30,281 nt of DNA from positions 1 through 30,281 of the forward strand of contig CAKRRK010000017.1 in NCBI GenBank assembly GCA_934395135.1. Reading direction: 5' to 3'. How positions within the stretch are numbered: the first letter of the stretch is position 1; each line of letters begins with the position of its first letter. The notes under the pieces were generated by a model. That model searched no databases. It saw only the letters and a list, made by a program, of their open reading frames with translations, and was not told where the DNA came from. The translations under genes and the position numbers were made by a program. Positions 1 through 8,035 of the stretch are shown here, piece by piece. The DNA comes from an uncultured Eubacteriales bacterium. Its GTDB lineage: Bacteria; Bacillota; Clostridia; Oscillospirales; Butyricicoccaceae.

Positions 1-817
1 GGGAAACGTCTGTCTGATCGCTTTCTCCATAGTGTTTTCCGGCAATTTTCGAAATTGCTTTTGTAATATTGACAATGGTATCTACTTCGAATAGGGAGCC
101 TACATCCTGCATTACGACAGCCAGACGTTCCAACCCCATACCGGTATCAATATTTTTTTGTGCAAGTTCGGTATAATTTCCCTTTCCGTCATTGCTGAAC
201 TGAGAAAAGACGTTATTCCAAACTTCCATATAGCGGTCGCATTCACAGCCTACCGTACAGTCAGCCTTGCCGCACCCATATTTTTCTCCTCTGTCATAAT
301 AGATCTCAGAACAGGGTCCGCAAGGACCGGATCCATGTTCCCAGAAGTTATCGGCTTTCCCAAAGCGGAAGATCCGTTCCGGTGCAATGCCGATTTCTTT
401 GTTCCAAATTTCAAAAGCTTCCTCATCGTCTTCATAAATGGATGGATACAAACGATTGGAATCCAATCCCATAACATCCGTCAAAAATTCCCAACTCCAC
501 TGAATCGCTTCCCGTTTGAAATAATCCCCAAACGAAAAATTTCCCAGCATTTCAAAAAAAGTGCCATGCCGTGCCGTTTTTCCAACGTTGTCAATATCCC
601 CGGTACGGATGCACTTTTGACATGTTGTGACGCGTTTTTTTGGCGGCTCCACTTCACCGGTGAAGTAAGGTTTTAGCGGTGCCATACCGGAATTGATCAG
701 CAGCAGCGAATTATCATTTTGCGGAATCAGTGAAAAGCTCGGCAACCGCAGATGCCCTTTGGATTCAAAAAAAGAAAGATACTTTTCACGGATTTCATTC
801 AAGCCCATACTAGCCAT
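1..817 (-). CDS. alaS: Alanyl-tRNA synthetase, N-terminal part (3' end outside window)
   Basis: This gene charges tRNA-Ala with alanine in the cytoplasm. I translated the minus strand from the ATG at 817 to the left edge and found one open frame of about 272 codons without a stop. The N-terminus MASMGLNEIREKYLSFF, followed by KGHLRLPSFSLIPQ, INSGMAPLKPYF, CQKCIRTGDIDNVGKTARHG and FFEMLGNFSFGDYFK, is the class II catalytic core typical of AlaRS. Later come CGPCSEIYYD and GMGLERLAVVMQDV, also AlaRS signatures. A GGAGGAAC ribosome site lies about ten bases before ATG 817. ATG 808 is a possible alternative start. The gene is preceded by a T-box leader with its own promoter, so it is probably regulated by uncharged tRNA-Ala. 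The editing and C-terminal domains lie beyond the window. Confidence 0.97.
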   Translation of the reverse strand, partial: MASMGLNEIREKYLSFFESKGHLRLPSFSLIPQNDNSLLLINSGMAPLKPYFTGEVEPPKKRVTTCQKCIRTGDIDNVGKTARHGTFFEMLGNFSFGDYFKREAIQWSWEFLTDVMGLDSNRLYPSIYEDDEEAFEIWNKEIGIAPERIFRFGKADNFWEHGSGPCGPCSEIYYDRGEKYGCGKADCTVGCECDRYMEVWNNVFSQFSNDGKGNYTELAQKNIDTGMGLERLAVVMQDVGSLFEVDTIVNITKAISKIAGKHYGESDQTDVS

Positions 818-860
818 AATATTTGTTCCTCCAACTGAATCTATCTAAAAAATATTGCGG

Positions 861-902
861 CAAAATAAACAGCCTCCGCCCCATATATTAGGGGCGAAGA
901 CT
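861..902 (-). terminator. T-box attenuator terminator of alaS
   Basis: On the minus strand, AGTCTTCGCCCC (902-891) pairs with GGGGCGGAGGCT (882-871) across an 8-base AU-rich loop. A U-rich tract (GTTTATTTT) follows. In T-box leaders this helix competes with the antiterminator that contains the 911-924 motif. Confidence 0.9.
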
Positions 903-1108
903 GAAAACTTCACGGTACCACCCTATTTGCCGGTGTTGACCGACATCTTAAGCGGCTGTTATCGGAGCCAACCGGTTTGGTTTTCCAAACTGCTCAGAAG
1001 CAGCTGTTATAAGGCGCCTTAAGGAGATTCCACCAACTCCCCTTTCTCTGGAAAGGACATATTTCTTATAACTTTCTTCATCATCGCATGAAACTTATAC
1101 AAAATAAC
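861..1108 (-). promoter_or_regulatory. T-box riboswitch (tRNA-Ala responsive) leader of alaS
   Basis: This untranslated leader senses uncharged tRNA by base pairing. The core antiterminator motif AGGGTGGTACCGTG lies at 924-911 on the minus strand, close to the AGGGTGGNACCGCG consensus. Stem I is closed by a perfect 8-bp helix, GTTATAAG (1072-1065) with CTTATAAC (1013-1006). Directly above the 3' arm is GGCGCC (1018-1013), which contains GCG and GCC, both alanine codons, at the place expected for the specifier. I could not fix which triplet is used. The leader ends in a terminator at 902-871. The seen motifs make the T-box assignment secure. The alanine specificity follows from the downstream gene plus the GCG/GCC triplet. 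Confidence 0.93.
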
Positions 1109-1114
1109 AATCAA

Positions 1115-1142
1115 ATTTTACCATAAAATTTCATTTTGTCAA
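1115..1142 (-). promoter_or_regulatory. Housekeeping (sigma-A) promoter of alaS
   Basis: A perfect -35 TTGACA (1142-1137) is followed by a 16-base spacer and a -10 TAAAAT (1120-1115). The start site would fall near 1108, just before stem I of the T-box. The -35 hexamer overlaps the TGA stop codon of the upstream U32 gene (1141-1139). Confidence 0.8.
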
Positions 1143-2368
1143 TCATTTGCTCGTTTTTCTCTGCGTAATATACTATATTCGCTAATTTCAAAAGGAAAAT
1201 CAAAGCATATTGTCATTTCCGGATGACAAAACGAATCCAGCTGTTTCCCGTTCTCATCCTCCGCCGTATTTGCCTGAAAGCGATATAGAGGCCTATCGGG
1301 CTGCATCAGTTCCAGTGTATCACCTTTGCAAAAGCGGTTTTTTAAGGTAAACTGGGCTTTTCCGTCCAGTTGTTCTGGTTTGCTATAAGCAATAACATCC
1401 CAGTCACGAATATAGTGGGAATCTTCGTAATGCTGTCCATCCGGTTCATGAAAATAAAATCCGGTATAATAATTTCGGTGGCTTACTTTCTGGACCTCTT
1501 CCCGGATGTCCCGCGGCAAAGTAAATGGTCCTCCCGAATGTGCAAAATAAGCGTCTACCGCTTTTCGATACGCACTGGTTACCGAGGCCGTATAATAGGC
1601 TGTTTTCGCCCTGCCTTCGATTTTAAAAGAATCAACACCAGCCCGTACAAGTTCCGGAATATGACCAATCATACACAAATCTTTGGAGTTATACAGATAG
1701 GTTCCGCCGTCATCCTCAAAGACAGGAAAATATTCGCCTGGTCTCGTTTCTTCCAATAAATGGTAGCTCCATCGGCAGGGCTGCGCGCAAGCGCCGCGAT
1801 TTGCATCGCGTCCGGTCAGATAGCTGGAAATAAGACAGCGCCCGGAATAGGAAATGCACATAGCGCCATGCACAAAAGCCTCTATTTCCAAATTCTTTGG
1901 TGTTTTTGTGCGAATTTCTGCAATTTCTTCAATGCTCAGCTCTCTGGCAAGAACAATGCGTTCCGCCCCATAATCATACCAAAAGTTTGCCGCCGCATAA
2001 TTTAAAATGCTGGTTTGGGTGCTGATATGCACGGGAATATTGGGCGCATATTGTTTGATTAACCGCAAAACCCCCACATCCGCAACAATTAACGCATCCG
2101 GCGCAAGACTGGACAATTCCTCCAAATAGCCGGGAAGTTCTGCCAGTTCCCCGCTATGCGGCATGGTGTTAACCGTAATATAAACTTTGCATCCTTTCTG
2201 ATGGGCAAAAGCAATTCCTTCGGCTAATGCACAGGCATTAAAATTACCGGCTGCCGCCCGCATGCCATAAGCTGTCCCAGCAAGATATACCGCATCGGCG
2301 CCATATGCCACCGCATATTTTAATTTTTCGAGATCCCCTGCCGGAGAAAGTATTTCCGGTTTTTTCAT
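1139..2368 (-). CDS. Peptidase U32 family protein (YrrN/YrrO/TrhP-like RNA hydroxylation factor)
   Basis: This 409-residue protein belongs to the U32 family. Members closest to it (TrhP, YrrN/YrrO, RlhA) are now linked to hydroxylation of tRNA or rRNA rather than proteolysis, so the peptidase name is historical. The family signature EAFVHGAMCISYSGRC is present at about residues 163-178. Four cysteines (about C171, C178, C194, C198) could hold an Fe-S cluster, as proposed for the family. The N-terminus KPEILSPAGDLEKLKYAV is the usual barrel start. AGGAGG lies seven bases before the ATG. It is the last gene of the long operon, 20 bases after mltG, as in the Bacillus yrrL-yrrM-yrrN-yrrO cluster. 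The O-methyltransferase yrrM usually found between them is absent. Which RNA it acts on cannot be told from sequence. Confidence 0.93.
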   Translation of the reverse strand: MKKPEILSPAGDLEKLKYAVAYGADAVYLAGTAYGMRAAAGNFNACALAEGIAFAHQKGCKVYITVNTMPHSGELAELPGYLEELSSLAPDALIVADVGVLRLIKQYAPNIPVHISTQTSILNYAAANFWYDYGAERIVLARELSIEEIAEIRTKTPKNLEIEAFVHGAMCISYSGRCLISSYLTGRDANRGACAQPCRWSYHLLEETRPGEYFPVFEDDGGTYLYNSKDLCMIGHIPELVRAGVDSFKIEGRAKTAYYTASVTSAYRKAVDAYFAHSGGPFTLPRDIREEVQKVSHRNYYTGFYFHEPDGQHYEDSHYIRDWDVIAYSKPEQLDGKAQFTLKNRFCKGDTLELMQPDRPLYRFQANTAEDENGKQLDSFCHPEMTICFDFPFEISEYSILRREKRAND

Positions 2369-2388
2369 AGGCGTGCCTCCTGCGGTTG

Positions 2389-3618
2389 TTAATTTCCATT
2401 GACCTGAGCGACCGCCGCATTGTGTTCGTCAATTGTTTTTGAGAAAATATGAGTACCTTCTTCGTCTCCGGTTGCCACATAGAAGTAGTAGTCATGTTCT
2501 TCCGGATGCACTGCGGCATACAGAGAACTGAGGCCAGGATTTGCGATGGCAGTTGGCGTCAATCCTTTGTGGTTATAGGTATTATACGGACTATCCATCT
2601 CCAGTTCCTCGTCGGTTAGGATTGTGTCATCGGTAACGTATAGCAGAGTGGCGTCAATATTCAAATATGGATAGTTCGAAGATTCTAAACGGTTATAAAT
2701 AACGCCGGAAATGGTAGCACGTTCATCGTCCCGTTTCGCTTCTTTTTCAATATAGGATGCTATCGTCACCGCATCCTGAATGGAATACCCCAGTGAACGG
2801 GCAGCTTCCCGCATTTCATCGTCAAATTTATTATCAAAGTTATTCAGCATTTTATTAATGACTTTTACCCCACTGGATCCCTCATAAAATTGGTACGTAT
2901 CGGGGAACAAATATCCTTCCAAACGATGCTCGCCATCTTCTATTCCCTGCAAGAATTCATGCTTAAATGGATAGGAAGACAACGCTTCATCCAGATCCGC
3001 CTCCTCACAGATATTATTGTCCAGAAGAAGCTGACGAATTTGTTTGACGGTATAACCTTCTGGAATGGTGACTTCGATAACATTTACAGAAGATTTTGTT
3101 TTTCGAATTTGCCGCAAAATGCCACGATAATCCATGTTTTCATTCAAATCGTAAGACCCCATAACAAAACTTGGATCATCTACCGTGATTTTTGTAAACA
3201 AAGAGAATAGGCCGCTGTATTGGATGACGCCGCTTTCCTCCAAAATATCTGCCACCTGTTTTACGGTTGCATCCTGGGGAATTGAAACCTTGATTTCATT
3301 ATCTTCTGCGACCAAGGCAAAAATATCGTTAGCGGAAAAAATGATGCAGATGGAAAGAATCACAGAAATGCCTGCAATTATTACAAAATATAATAACGCG
3401 TTCCCCCCGGATTTCTGCACCTGCCGCGTTTTTCTTCGCGGCGGCTCTGCTCCTCCATTTGTTTGTTTATGCACCGATACGGCTTCCGTTCTTCCGGTTT
3501 TTACTGCCCTTCGTACGCTGTCAGAACGAGAGGAGCGCTGTCGGGGTCTGTCCGGAGCATTGGATTGTTCTCCATCTTGATGTCTCGGCACATATCCGGT
3601 TCTTCCGTATTTATTCAT
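2389..3618 (-). CDS. mltG: Endolytic murein transglycosylase MltG (YceG-like, YrrL)
   Basis: This enzyme cleaves nascent glycan strands at the outer face of the membrane and is thought to set their length. The 409-residue protein has a basic, disordered cytoplasmic N-terminus (about 1-70), one membrane segment (about 74-95) and an extracellular YceG/LysM-like region. Family landmarks are VTIPEGYTVKQI (about 183-194), LEGYLFPDTYQF (about 233-244), ASYIEKEA (about 287-294, holding the catalytic glutamate) and SPYNTYNHKGLTPTAIANPG near the C-terminus. A GAGG site precedes the ATG. The cytoplasmic tail is longer and more charged than in enterobacterial MltG, as is common in Firmicutes. It lies 23 bases after the CPBP-like gene and 20 bases before the U32 gene, in one operon. 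Confidence 0.95.
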   Translation of the reverse strand: MNKYGRTGYVPRHQDGEQSNAPDRPRQRSSRSDSVRRAVKTGRTEAVSVHKQTNGGAEPPRRKTRQVQKSGGNALLYFVIIAGISVILSICIIFSANDIFALVAEDNEIKVSIPQDATVKQVADILEESGVIQYSGLFSLFTKITVDDPSFVMGSYDLNENMDYRGILRQIRKTKSSVNVIEVTIPEGYTVKQIRQLLLDNNICEEADLDEALSSYPFKHEFLQGIEDGEHRLEGYLFPDTYQFYEGSSGVKVINKMLNNFDNKFDDEMREAARSLGYSIQDAVTIASYIEKEAKRDDERATISGVIYNRLESSNYPYLNIDATLLYVTDDTILTDEELEMDSPYNTYNHKGLTPTAIANPGLSSLYAAVHPEEHDYYFYVATGDEEGTHIFSKTIDEHNAAVAQVNGN

Positions 3619-3641
3619 GCTTTTACCTCGCTATTTTTAGA

Positions 3642-4529
3642 TTATATGATATGAAACACCATTTTCAGCAAATACGCTAAAATAAATGCGATGCATCCCG
3701 GTGTCATCACAATTTGCAATATTGTTGTTCCTGGGTTGTGCGAATTTTTTTGAAAGATAGCCAAGCGATGATTTTCCAGCAGAGCTTCCATAGATCGAAA
3801 GGTGAGATAAGCAAACAAAAAAAGCAGCAGGAGGAAGATCCATGGCAGGTAATCCCAAACGCCAAAAGCCGTATAAACTTCGGATATCCTATTTACAACC
3901 AGGTAAACCAAGCTGCATAAAATGCCGGCAAGCATAGTTGGAATAATCGACTTTGAAATATAAGTAAGGTAGGCATATGCGAGTCCCAATATCAGCATAG
4001 GAATTATGCTGATAGGATCACTGTGAAGCAGCGCATAGGCGGCACCTACCGCAACCACGGTAACCAACGTTCCCGCATTATTTTCATAGAGGGAAAATAC
4101 CGCGCCGTATAAAAAAACACACTCAAAGACAACCGGCGCTACAATACAAAGCAAAAAGTAGGACAACGACAGCTCTGGCTGGAGAGAAAATATCATAGGA
4201 TAAAGCGTAGTTCTGTCATATCCAAACCAGGACCGCAACAAAAAATTTATCAGCAAAACCAACATGGCAATCATAAGAGAAAATTTAATGGTAAAGCCGA
4301 CGAAATTTATAACAGGCATCGGTCGTTCTAGACGAAATCGAATGGGATAGCGGTTTGCCGCGAACTTTTTCAAAAGGATAGTCGGCGCAAGAAAAGCAAG
4401 AGCCGATAAGAGAATAACGCCCCAAAGCGCATATTCGCCAGAAAAACCGATTAACGTATCAAACGAAACAATGACACAGAATGACGCAAATAAGGCAATG
4501 CCGGCCAAAAGAGAAGAATTATATTTCAT
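3642..4529 (-). CDS. Polytopic membrane protein, degenerate CPBP (Abi) family
   Basis: This protein of about 295 residues has seven or eight hydrophobic segments. I chose ATG 4529 because it overlaps the stop of the upstream gene as ATGA. A longer version from 4571 would overlap by 45 bases. The central part resembles the CPBP intramembrane protease family: FECVFLYGAVFSLY sits where the EExxxR motif is expected, ALLHSDPISIIPMLILGLAYAYLTY resembles the second motif, and SIIPTMLAGILCSL resembles the last helix. The catalytic residues are mostly lost: only one glutamate remains, the arginine is replaced, and the final His/Asn motif is missing. It may be an inactive relative with a scaffold or transport role. 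Function unknown. The family assignment is moderate, and it could be an unrelated membrane protein. Confidence 0.7.
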   Translation of the reverse strand: MKYNSSLLAGIALFASFCVIVSFDTLIGFSGEYALWGVILLSALAFLAPTILLKKFAANRYPIRFRLERPMPVINFVGFTIKFSLMIAMLVLLINFLLRSWFGYDRTTLYPMIFSLQPELSLSYFLLCIVAPVVFECVFLYGAVFSLYENNAGTLVTVVAVGAAYALLHSDPISIIPMLILGLAYAYLTYISKSIIPTMLAGILCSLVYLVVNRISEVYTAFGVWDYLPWIFLLLLFLFAYLTFRSMEALLENHRLAIFQKNSHNPGTTILQIVMTPGCIAFILAYLLKMVFHII

Positions 4530-5116
4530 AGGATTTCGTACACTCCATCTTCCGTGATAATTTTTTGGCATTTACAGTCATATTTTCCCGGATAAGTCTC
4601 CGGAATAAGAAAATCTTGAAAAACCAAGCATATTTTTTTTGCGGAAGTCTGGGGTAAAAATCGATCGTAATACCCTTTTCCATATCCAATGCGAAACCCG
4701 TTTTTATCGCAGCCAACCGCCGGAACAACGATCAAATCAAATTGTTCCGGACGGACAGCTGGGCAAAACGCCTTTGGTTCCAAAATTCCAAATTTTCCAT
4801 TTTGAAGATCGCTTTGATCCTTTACCAGATGGGACGTCATCGTTCCCTGTGCAATACATTTCGGAAAGCATATTTGTTTGTGCATTTCCAAAGATTTCTG
4901 AAAAATTTTGTGGGTGCAGACTTCATTTCCAACCGAACTGTATAACATAATACACCGGCTGTCCTGAAACCAAGGTTCCGCAAACAGCTTGTCTGCAATG
5001 CTGGTGCTGCAGGCCGCAACAAATTCTGGCGACAGCGCGTTTCGTTGCTTAAGAAGTTGTTTGCGCAACCGATCTTTATTGGTAACAGATACTGCACATA
5101 AGTTCTTCTGCTGCAT
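4526..5116 (-). CDS. 5-formyltetrahydrofolate cyclo-ligase
   Basis: The enzyme uses ATP to convert 5-formyl-THF to 5,10-methenyl-THF, returning a storage form of folate to the one-carbon pool. The 196-residue length fits the family. Key features are the N-terminal KDRLRKQLLKQRNALSP, central LVKDQSDLQNGKFGILEP, and the signature VVPAVGCDKNGFRIGYGKGYYDRFL split across about residues 131-155, with the GYGKGYYDR core. The start ATG 5116 lies 41 bases inside the upstream DJ-1 gene, but AAAAGGAAAAC directly before it is a good ribosome site, so the overlap looks real. Its presence in an operon with thyX is sensible, because ThyX consumes methylene-THF. The gene is also known as yqgN or fau in other bacteria. 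Confidence 0.94.
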   Translation of the reverse strand: MQQKNLCAVSVTNKDRLRKQLLKQRNALSPEFVAACSTSIADKLFAEPWFQDSRCIMLYSSVGNEVCTHKIFQKSLEMHKQICFPKCIAQGTMTSHLVKDQSDLQNGKFGILEPKAFCPAVRPEQFDLIVVPAVGCDKNGFRIGYGKGYYDRFLPQTSAKKICLVFQDFLIPETYPGKYDCKCQKIITEDGVYEIL

Positions 5117-5615
5117 GTTTTCCTTTTAATACCTCGCAAAGCTGAATTGCAAAGGGAAGCGCCGTACCGGCCCCCCGGCTTGTAATAATTTTTCCGTCTA
5201 TTGAAACTGGATCCATAGAAAGCTTCGCACGTTGCATAGTATCTTCTACCGATGGATAGCAGGATACTTTTTTTCCGTCTAAAAACCCCATATCAGCTAA
5301 AATAGAAGGTGCAGCACAGATGGCACCAATCCATATATCGTGTTCTATACAATAGGAAATGGCATATTGCACTTCTTTTGATTGCCGCAGGTGTTCTGTT
5401 CCTGGCATGCCGCCTGGCAAAAGAATCATTTCCGCCTTGCTCATATCAATCTGCGAAAGAGGAATGTCGGTTATAATGCGCAAGCCTCTGGCACTGGAAA
5501 CGATCTCACCAGTGACGCCAACCATCTTTACATCAAATCCCAATCGAAGCAACATGTCAATAGGCGTCAGCGCTTCGATTTCCTCAAATCCATCTGCCAT
5601 AAATGCATAAATCAT
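5076..5615 (-). CDS. DJ-1/PfpI family protein
   Basis: This 179-residue protein has the DJ-1/PfpI fold (class I glutamine amidotransferase-like). Visible features are the N-terminal FMADGFEEIEALTPIDMLLRLG, with the conserved acidic residue near 14, LLPGGMPGTEHL (about 65-76) and the nucleophile elbow GAICAAPS, which holds the reactive Cys near residue 100. Family members act as redox-sensitive chaperones, deglycases or glyoxalases, and the exact substrate cannot be predicted. It is most like the YajL/ThiJ-type subfamily by length and motif. AGGAGG precedes the ATG, 12 bases after the GNAT gene, and the 3' end overlaps the cyclo-ligase gene by 41 bases. It is an internal member of the ten-gene operon. 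Confidence 0.92.
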   Translation of the reverse strand: MIYAFMADGFEEIEALTPIDMLLRLGFDVKMVGVTGEIVSSARGLRIITDIPLSQIDMSKAEMILLPGGMPGTEHLRQSKEVQYAISYCIEHDIWIGAICAAPSILADMGFLDGKKVSCYPSVEDTMQRAKLSMDPVSIDGKIITSRGAGTALPFAIQLCEVLKGKHAAEELMCSICYQ

Positions 5616-5627
5616 ATCTTTGTCCTC

Positions 5628-6473
5628 CTAATTGAACATAAGGTTTAAATAACATCGCTCCATCGGCAACGGCTGATACAGCTTTAAGCACCCTATAGGC
5701 TGCCGCCAATTTGTTTTCGCAGCGATCGTCCCCCGCAGTTTTTCGATGCGATATTTTTGCATAAGAAGTTGGGCAAACGCGGTGTAATCCTCTTTGCTTC
5801 TGCAAAGCATCTCTTGTGCCAAAATTCCGGTTTCGGTATTCCACAGAAAAGCATAGCCAGCTTTCTTTTCGTTTTTATATAAAACTTCTGCAGCATAGCC
5901 TACATTTTGAAATAAATCCAATTGTTGTTGCCAAAATATTGGATCGCGAAAAAGAAAGCCTGTGTTTTGAAAACAGGCCTCATAAAGCCCCCTCATTTCA
6001 GGCAGGTCAGCTGCAGCCATTGACGCGACTGCAAAGCCGGGATGCGCTTCCTGGCTGTTATAGTATAGCACAGTTTGATTGTAAAAAAATGGATTATAAC
6101 CAAATTTTTTGTAAAAATTAAACAGATCTTTTGTAGCAGGTATTAGAAAACTGCCGGCTTTTCCGGTTTTTTGGTCGATAGAAAAAGAAGCCTGCAATAG
6201 TTTTGCCATATAACCTCTTCCCCGCTCTTCCGGATGTGTGCAAGCACCGTAAATATAAGTAAGCGGAAAAGAGGTTTGTTTATACTGCAGCAAAAACGGC
6301 ATCATTTGGAGCATCGAGACAATCTTTTTTTTATTTCTCATCAATAATACCATAGAGCAATCGAATATCCTGGCAAAAAAGTGATCATTGAATCCATCGC
6401 TGTCTGGGAAGCAGCGATCCCACAACTGACGGATTTCCGATTGTTCCGCGGAACATGCCCATCTAATTTCCAT
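5628..6473 (-). CDS. GNAT family N-acetyltransferase
   Basis: This 281-residue protein has a GNAT acetyl-CoA binding fold in its N-terminal half: MLQMMPFLLQYKQ, then LTYIYGACTHPEERGRGYMAKLL (about 72-94), where the ERGRGYMAKLL piece is the motif A pyrophosphate loop. The second half is a longer, divergent extension like that of Eis-type two-domain acetyltransferases. The acetyl acceptor is unknown. Its start overlaps the end of the DUF2156 gene by 11 bases, so the two are probably translated together. Adjacent DUF2156 and GNAT genes suggest a shared substrate class, perhaps aminoacyl or acyl transfer to lipids or small molecules, but this is inference. Confidence 0.88.
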   Translation of the reverse strand: MEIRWACSAEQSEIRQLWDRCFPDSDGFNDHFFARIFDCSMVLLMRNKKKIVSMLQMMPFLLQYKQTSFPLTYIYGACTHPEERGRGYMAKLLQASFSIDQKTGKAGSFLIPATKDLFNFYKKFGYNPFFYNQTVLYYNSQEAHPGFAVASMAAADLPEMRGLYEACFQNTGFLFRDPIFWQQQLDLFQNVGYAAEVLYKNEKKAGYAFLWNTETGILAQEMLCRSKEDYTAFAQLLMQKYRIEKLRGTIAAKTNWRQPIGCLKLYQPLPMERCYLNLMFN

Positions 6474-7380
6474 AAGAATTCTCTTTCAGTGTCGCCACAT
6501 ATTCCATATTGACCTGAACCGGATGATACGAAAGCTTTGCCTTTCGAAGTCCTTCAATCCCCAAATCTTCTTCCCGATTCACATAGGTCACATTTTCAAA
6601 ATTATGCATTGCAAACTGCTGATTAATCATCTGATAAGCGCCGCTGATTTCCGCATCGGCCTTTTCAAATTGAATGACGAATAAATCTTCATAGCTTTGA
6701 CAACCAATGGTCATTGCAATTACTTTTCCGTCCAGCCGGAGAAAACCTCCTTTCAGATGCAGTGCCGAAAAATAATCCAATGCAATCCGCAATGCACACA
6801 CCTCTCCAGTTGGATCATCGGCGCCACGGCAGCCGTTTATTTTTTTCCAGGTTTCATTAAACCGAAACGCTTCTTCTTTGTTTTCTTCCGTCATAGCTTC
6901 ATAAGCCCACCGGCCCTCATACTCTGCCTTAAAGCGATTGATTAAATTCCGTTTGGACTGAAATTTTTTTCCCTTTAATGTGCTTAAATCCTGGGCAAGG
7001 TATAAATAATCTGAGCCATCCCGATGTTCTTCAAAGTGAAATACCCCCGGCATTTCCGCCTCCATACGTTCCAGCATCGGTTGTGTAATTGTAACGATAC
7101 GAAGCGGGACCCTTCTTTCTTCTGCATCTGCCCTAATTTTTTGAAGGCCTTGCCGCAGATTTCCGGAGCCAAACGGTGCGCCATAAAATACCGCGCCAGT
7201 TTCCTCCGAAATAGACATCGTATAGCAAAGTCCTTCGGAAAAGTGTAGTTTGGTTCCATAGTGTCCGCTCCAAATCAGGGCATCGGTAAAGCAGTGCTCG
7301 CAAATATAATAATTGTAGGCTGCCGCGCACCGTTCAAACGGTTCTTTGTCGGCAATTGTGATTTTATGAAAATCAATCAT
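6463..7380 (-). CDS. DUF2156 (phosphatidylglycerol lysyltransferase C-terminal-like) protein
   Basis: This 305-residue soluble protein resembles the C-terminal catalytic domain of MprF-type aminoacyl-phosphatidylglycerol synthases, which consists of tandem GNAT-like folds. Recognisable parts are LKGKKFQSKRNLINRFKAEY (about 134-153), GGFLRLDGKVIAMTIGCQSY (about 215-234) and the C-terminal FENVTYVNREEDLGIEGLRKAK with SYHPV after it, all usual in DUF2156. No membrane flippase domain is attached, so it is not a full MprF. It may transfer an amino acid from an aminoacyl-tRNA to an unknown acceptor. AAGGA precedes the ATG. It overlaps the dTMP kinase gene by 8 bases and the GNAT gene by 11 bases. 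Confidence 0.88.
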   Translation of the reverse strand: MIDFHKITIADKEPFERCAAAYNYYICEHCFTDALIWSGHYGTKLHFSEGLCYTMSISEETGAVFYGAPFGSGNLRQGLQKIRADAEERRVPLRIVTITQPMLERMEAEMPGVFHFEEHRDGSDYLYLAQDLSTLKGKKFQSKRNLINRFKAEYEGRWAYEAMTEENKEEAFRFNETWKKINGCRGADDPTGEVCALRIALDYFSALHLKGGFLRLDGKVIAMTIGCQSYEDLFVIQFEKADAEISGAYQMINQQFAMHNFENVTYVNREEDLGIEGLRKAKLSYHPVQVNMEYVATLKENSYGN

Positions 7381-8035
7381 GCAAAATTCCTTCTACCACA
7401 GAGATAATATCCCGTGAAATTTTTTCAATTGGACGGATGCTGTTTTTTTCGACACAGGAAATGGCAGACCAACCATAAGCTTGCTGCAGCTGAAGCGCTG
7501 TGTTATAGCAAGTTTCCAGGTATTCCAAATCATTTTCGTGAATATCGGTTGTCTTTCCTTCCCGGGAGGCGAGAAGGGTTACTGCATATTTGGTAGGCAT
7601 ATCAAGAAACAGTACCAGATCCGGATTTGGAAGGCCCATCAGACCATATTCAAATTCAAACAACCAGCGGATAAACGCATTCCTGGCGTCTCCCGAAAGC
7701 TTTGATCCTTGATGAATGGCATTTGACGTGGTATACCGGTCAGACAGAACAATACCGCCCTCCTGATAAAAGGATTTCCAATCCTTCATAAATGATGCAT
7801 ATCGATCTACTGCAAAAAAAACGGATGCTGTATAAGGACTCACATCCGAAGGAGATGCGCCGAACTCGCCGTTTAAGTACATTCGAATGAGAGCAGAAGA
7901 CTCCTCTGCATATCTTGGGAAAACCAACTTTCGGTATGGGATCTTTTGTGCTTCAAAGTAGGTACATAACCGTTGAAATTGTGTGGATTTTCCAGAACAA
8001 TCGGTTCCTTCCAGAACAATTAGTTTTCCCTTCAC
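7373..8035 (-). CDS. tmk: Thymidylate (dTMP) kinase-like protein
   Basis: The enzyme phosphorylates dTMP to dTDP with ATP. The 220-residue protein starts with LIVLEGTDCSGKSTQ, a P-loop (GTDCSGKST, about 10-18). It has an FPRY segment (about 39-42), VDRYA in the DR(Y/H) nucleotide-monophosphate site, and SDRYTTSNAIHQGSKL, which matches the DRYxxSxxAYQG motif of dTMP kinases with H for Y. The start is GTG 8035, overlapping the thyX stop as GTGA, with GGGAG upstream. The immediate coupling to thyX supports dTMP as substrate. A broader deoxynucleoside kinase activity is possible, since this clostridial type differs from the classical Bacillus Tmk, and a second tmk may exist elsewhere. Confidence 0.87.
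   Translation of the reverse strand: MKGKLIVLEGTDCSGKSTQFQRLCTYFEAQKIPYRKLVFPRYAEESSALIRMYLNGEFGASPSDVSPYTASVFFAVDRYASFMKDWKSFYQEGGIVLSDRYTTSNAIHQGSKLSGDARNAFIRWLFEFEYGLMGLPNPDLVLFLDMPTKYAVTLLASREGKTTDIHENDLEYLETCYNTALQLQQAYGWSAISCVEKNSIRPIEKISRDIISVVEGILHD

Noticed and set aside
158..676. Open frame of 172 codons on the plus strand
   Set aside because: It lies antisense to alaS, whose reading frame on the minus strand is fully conserved. The plus-strand translation shows no family motif.
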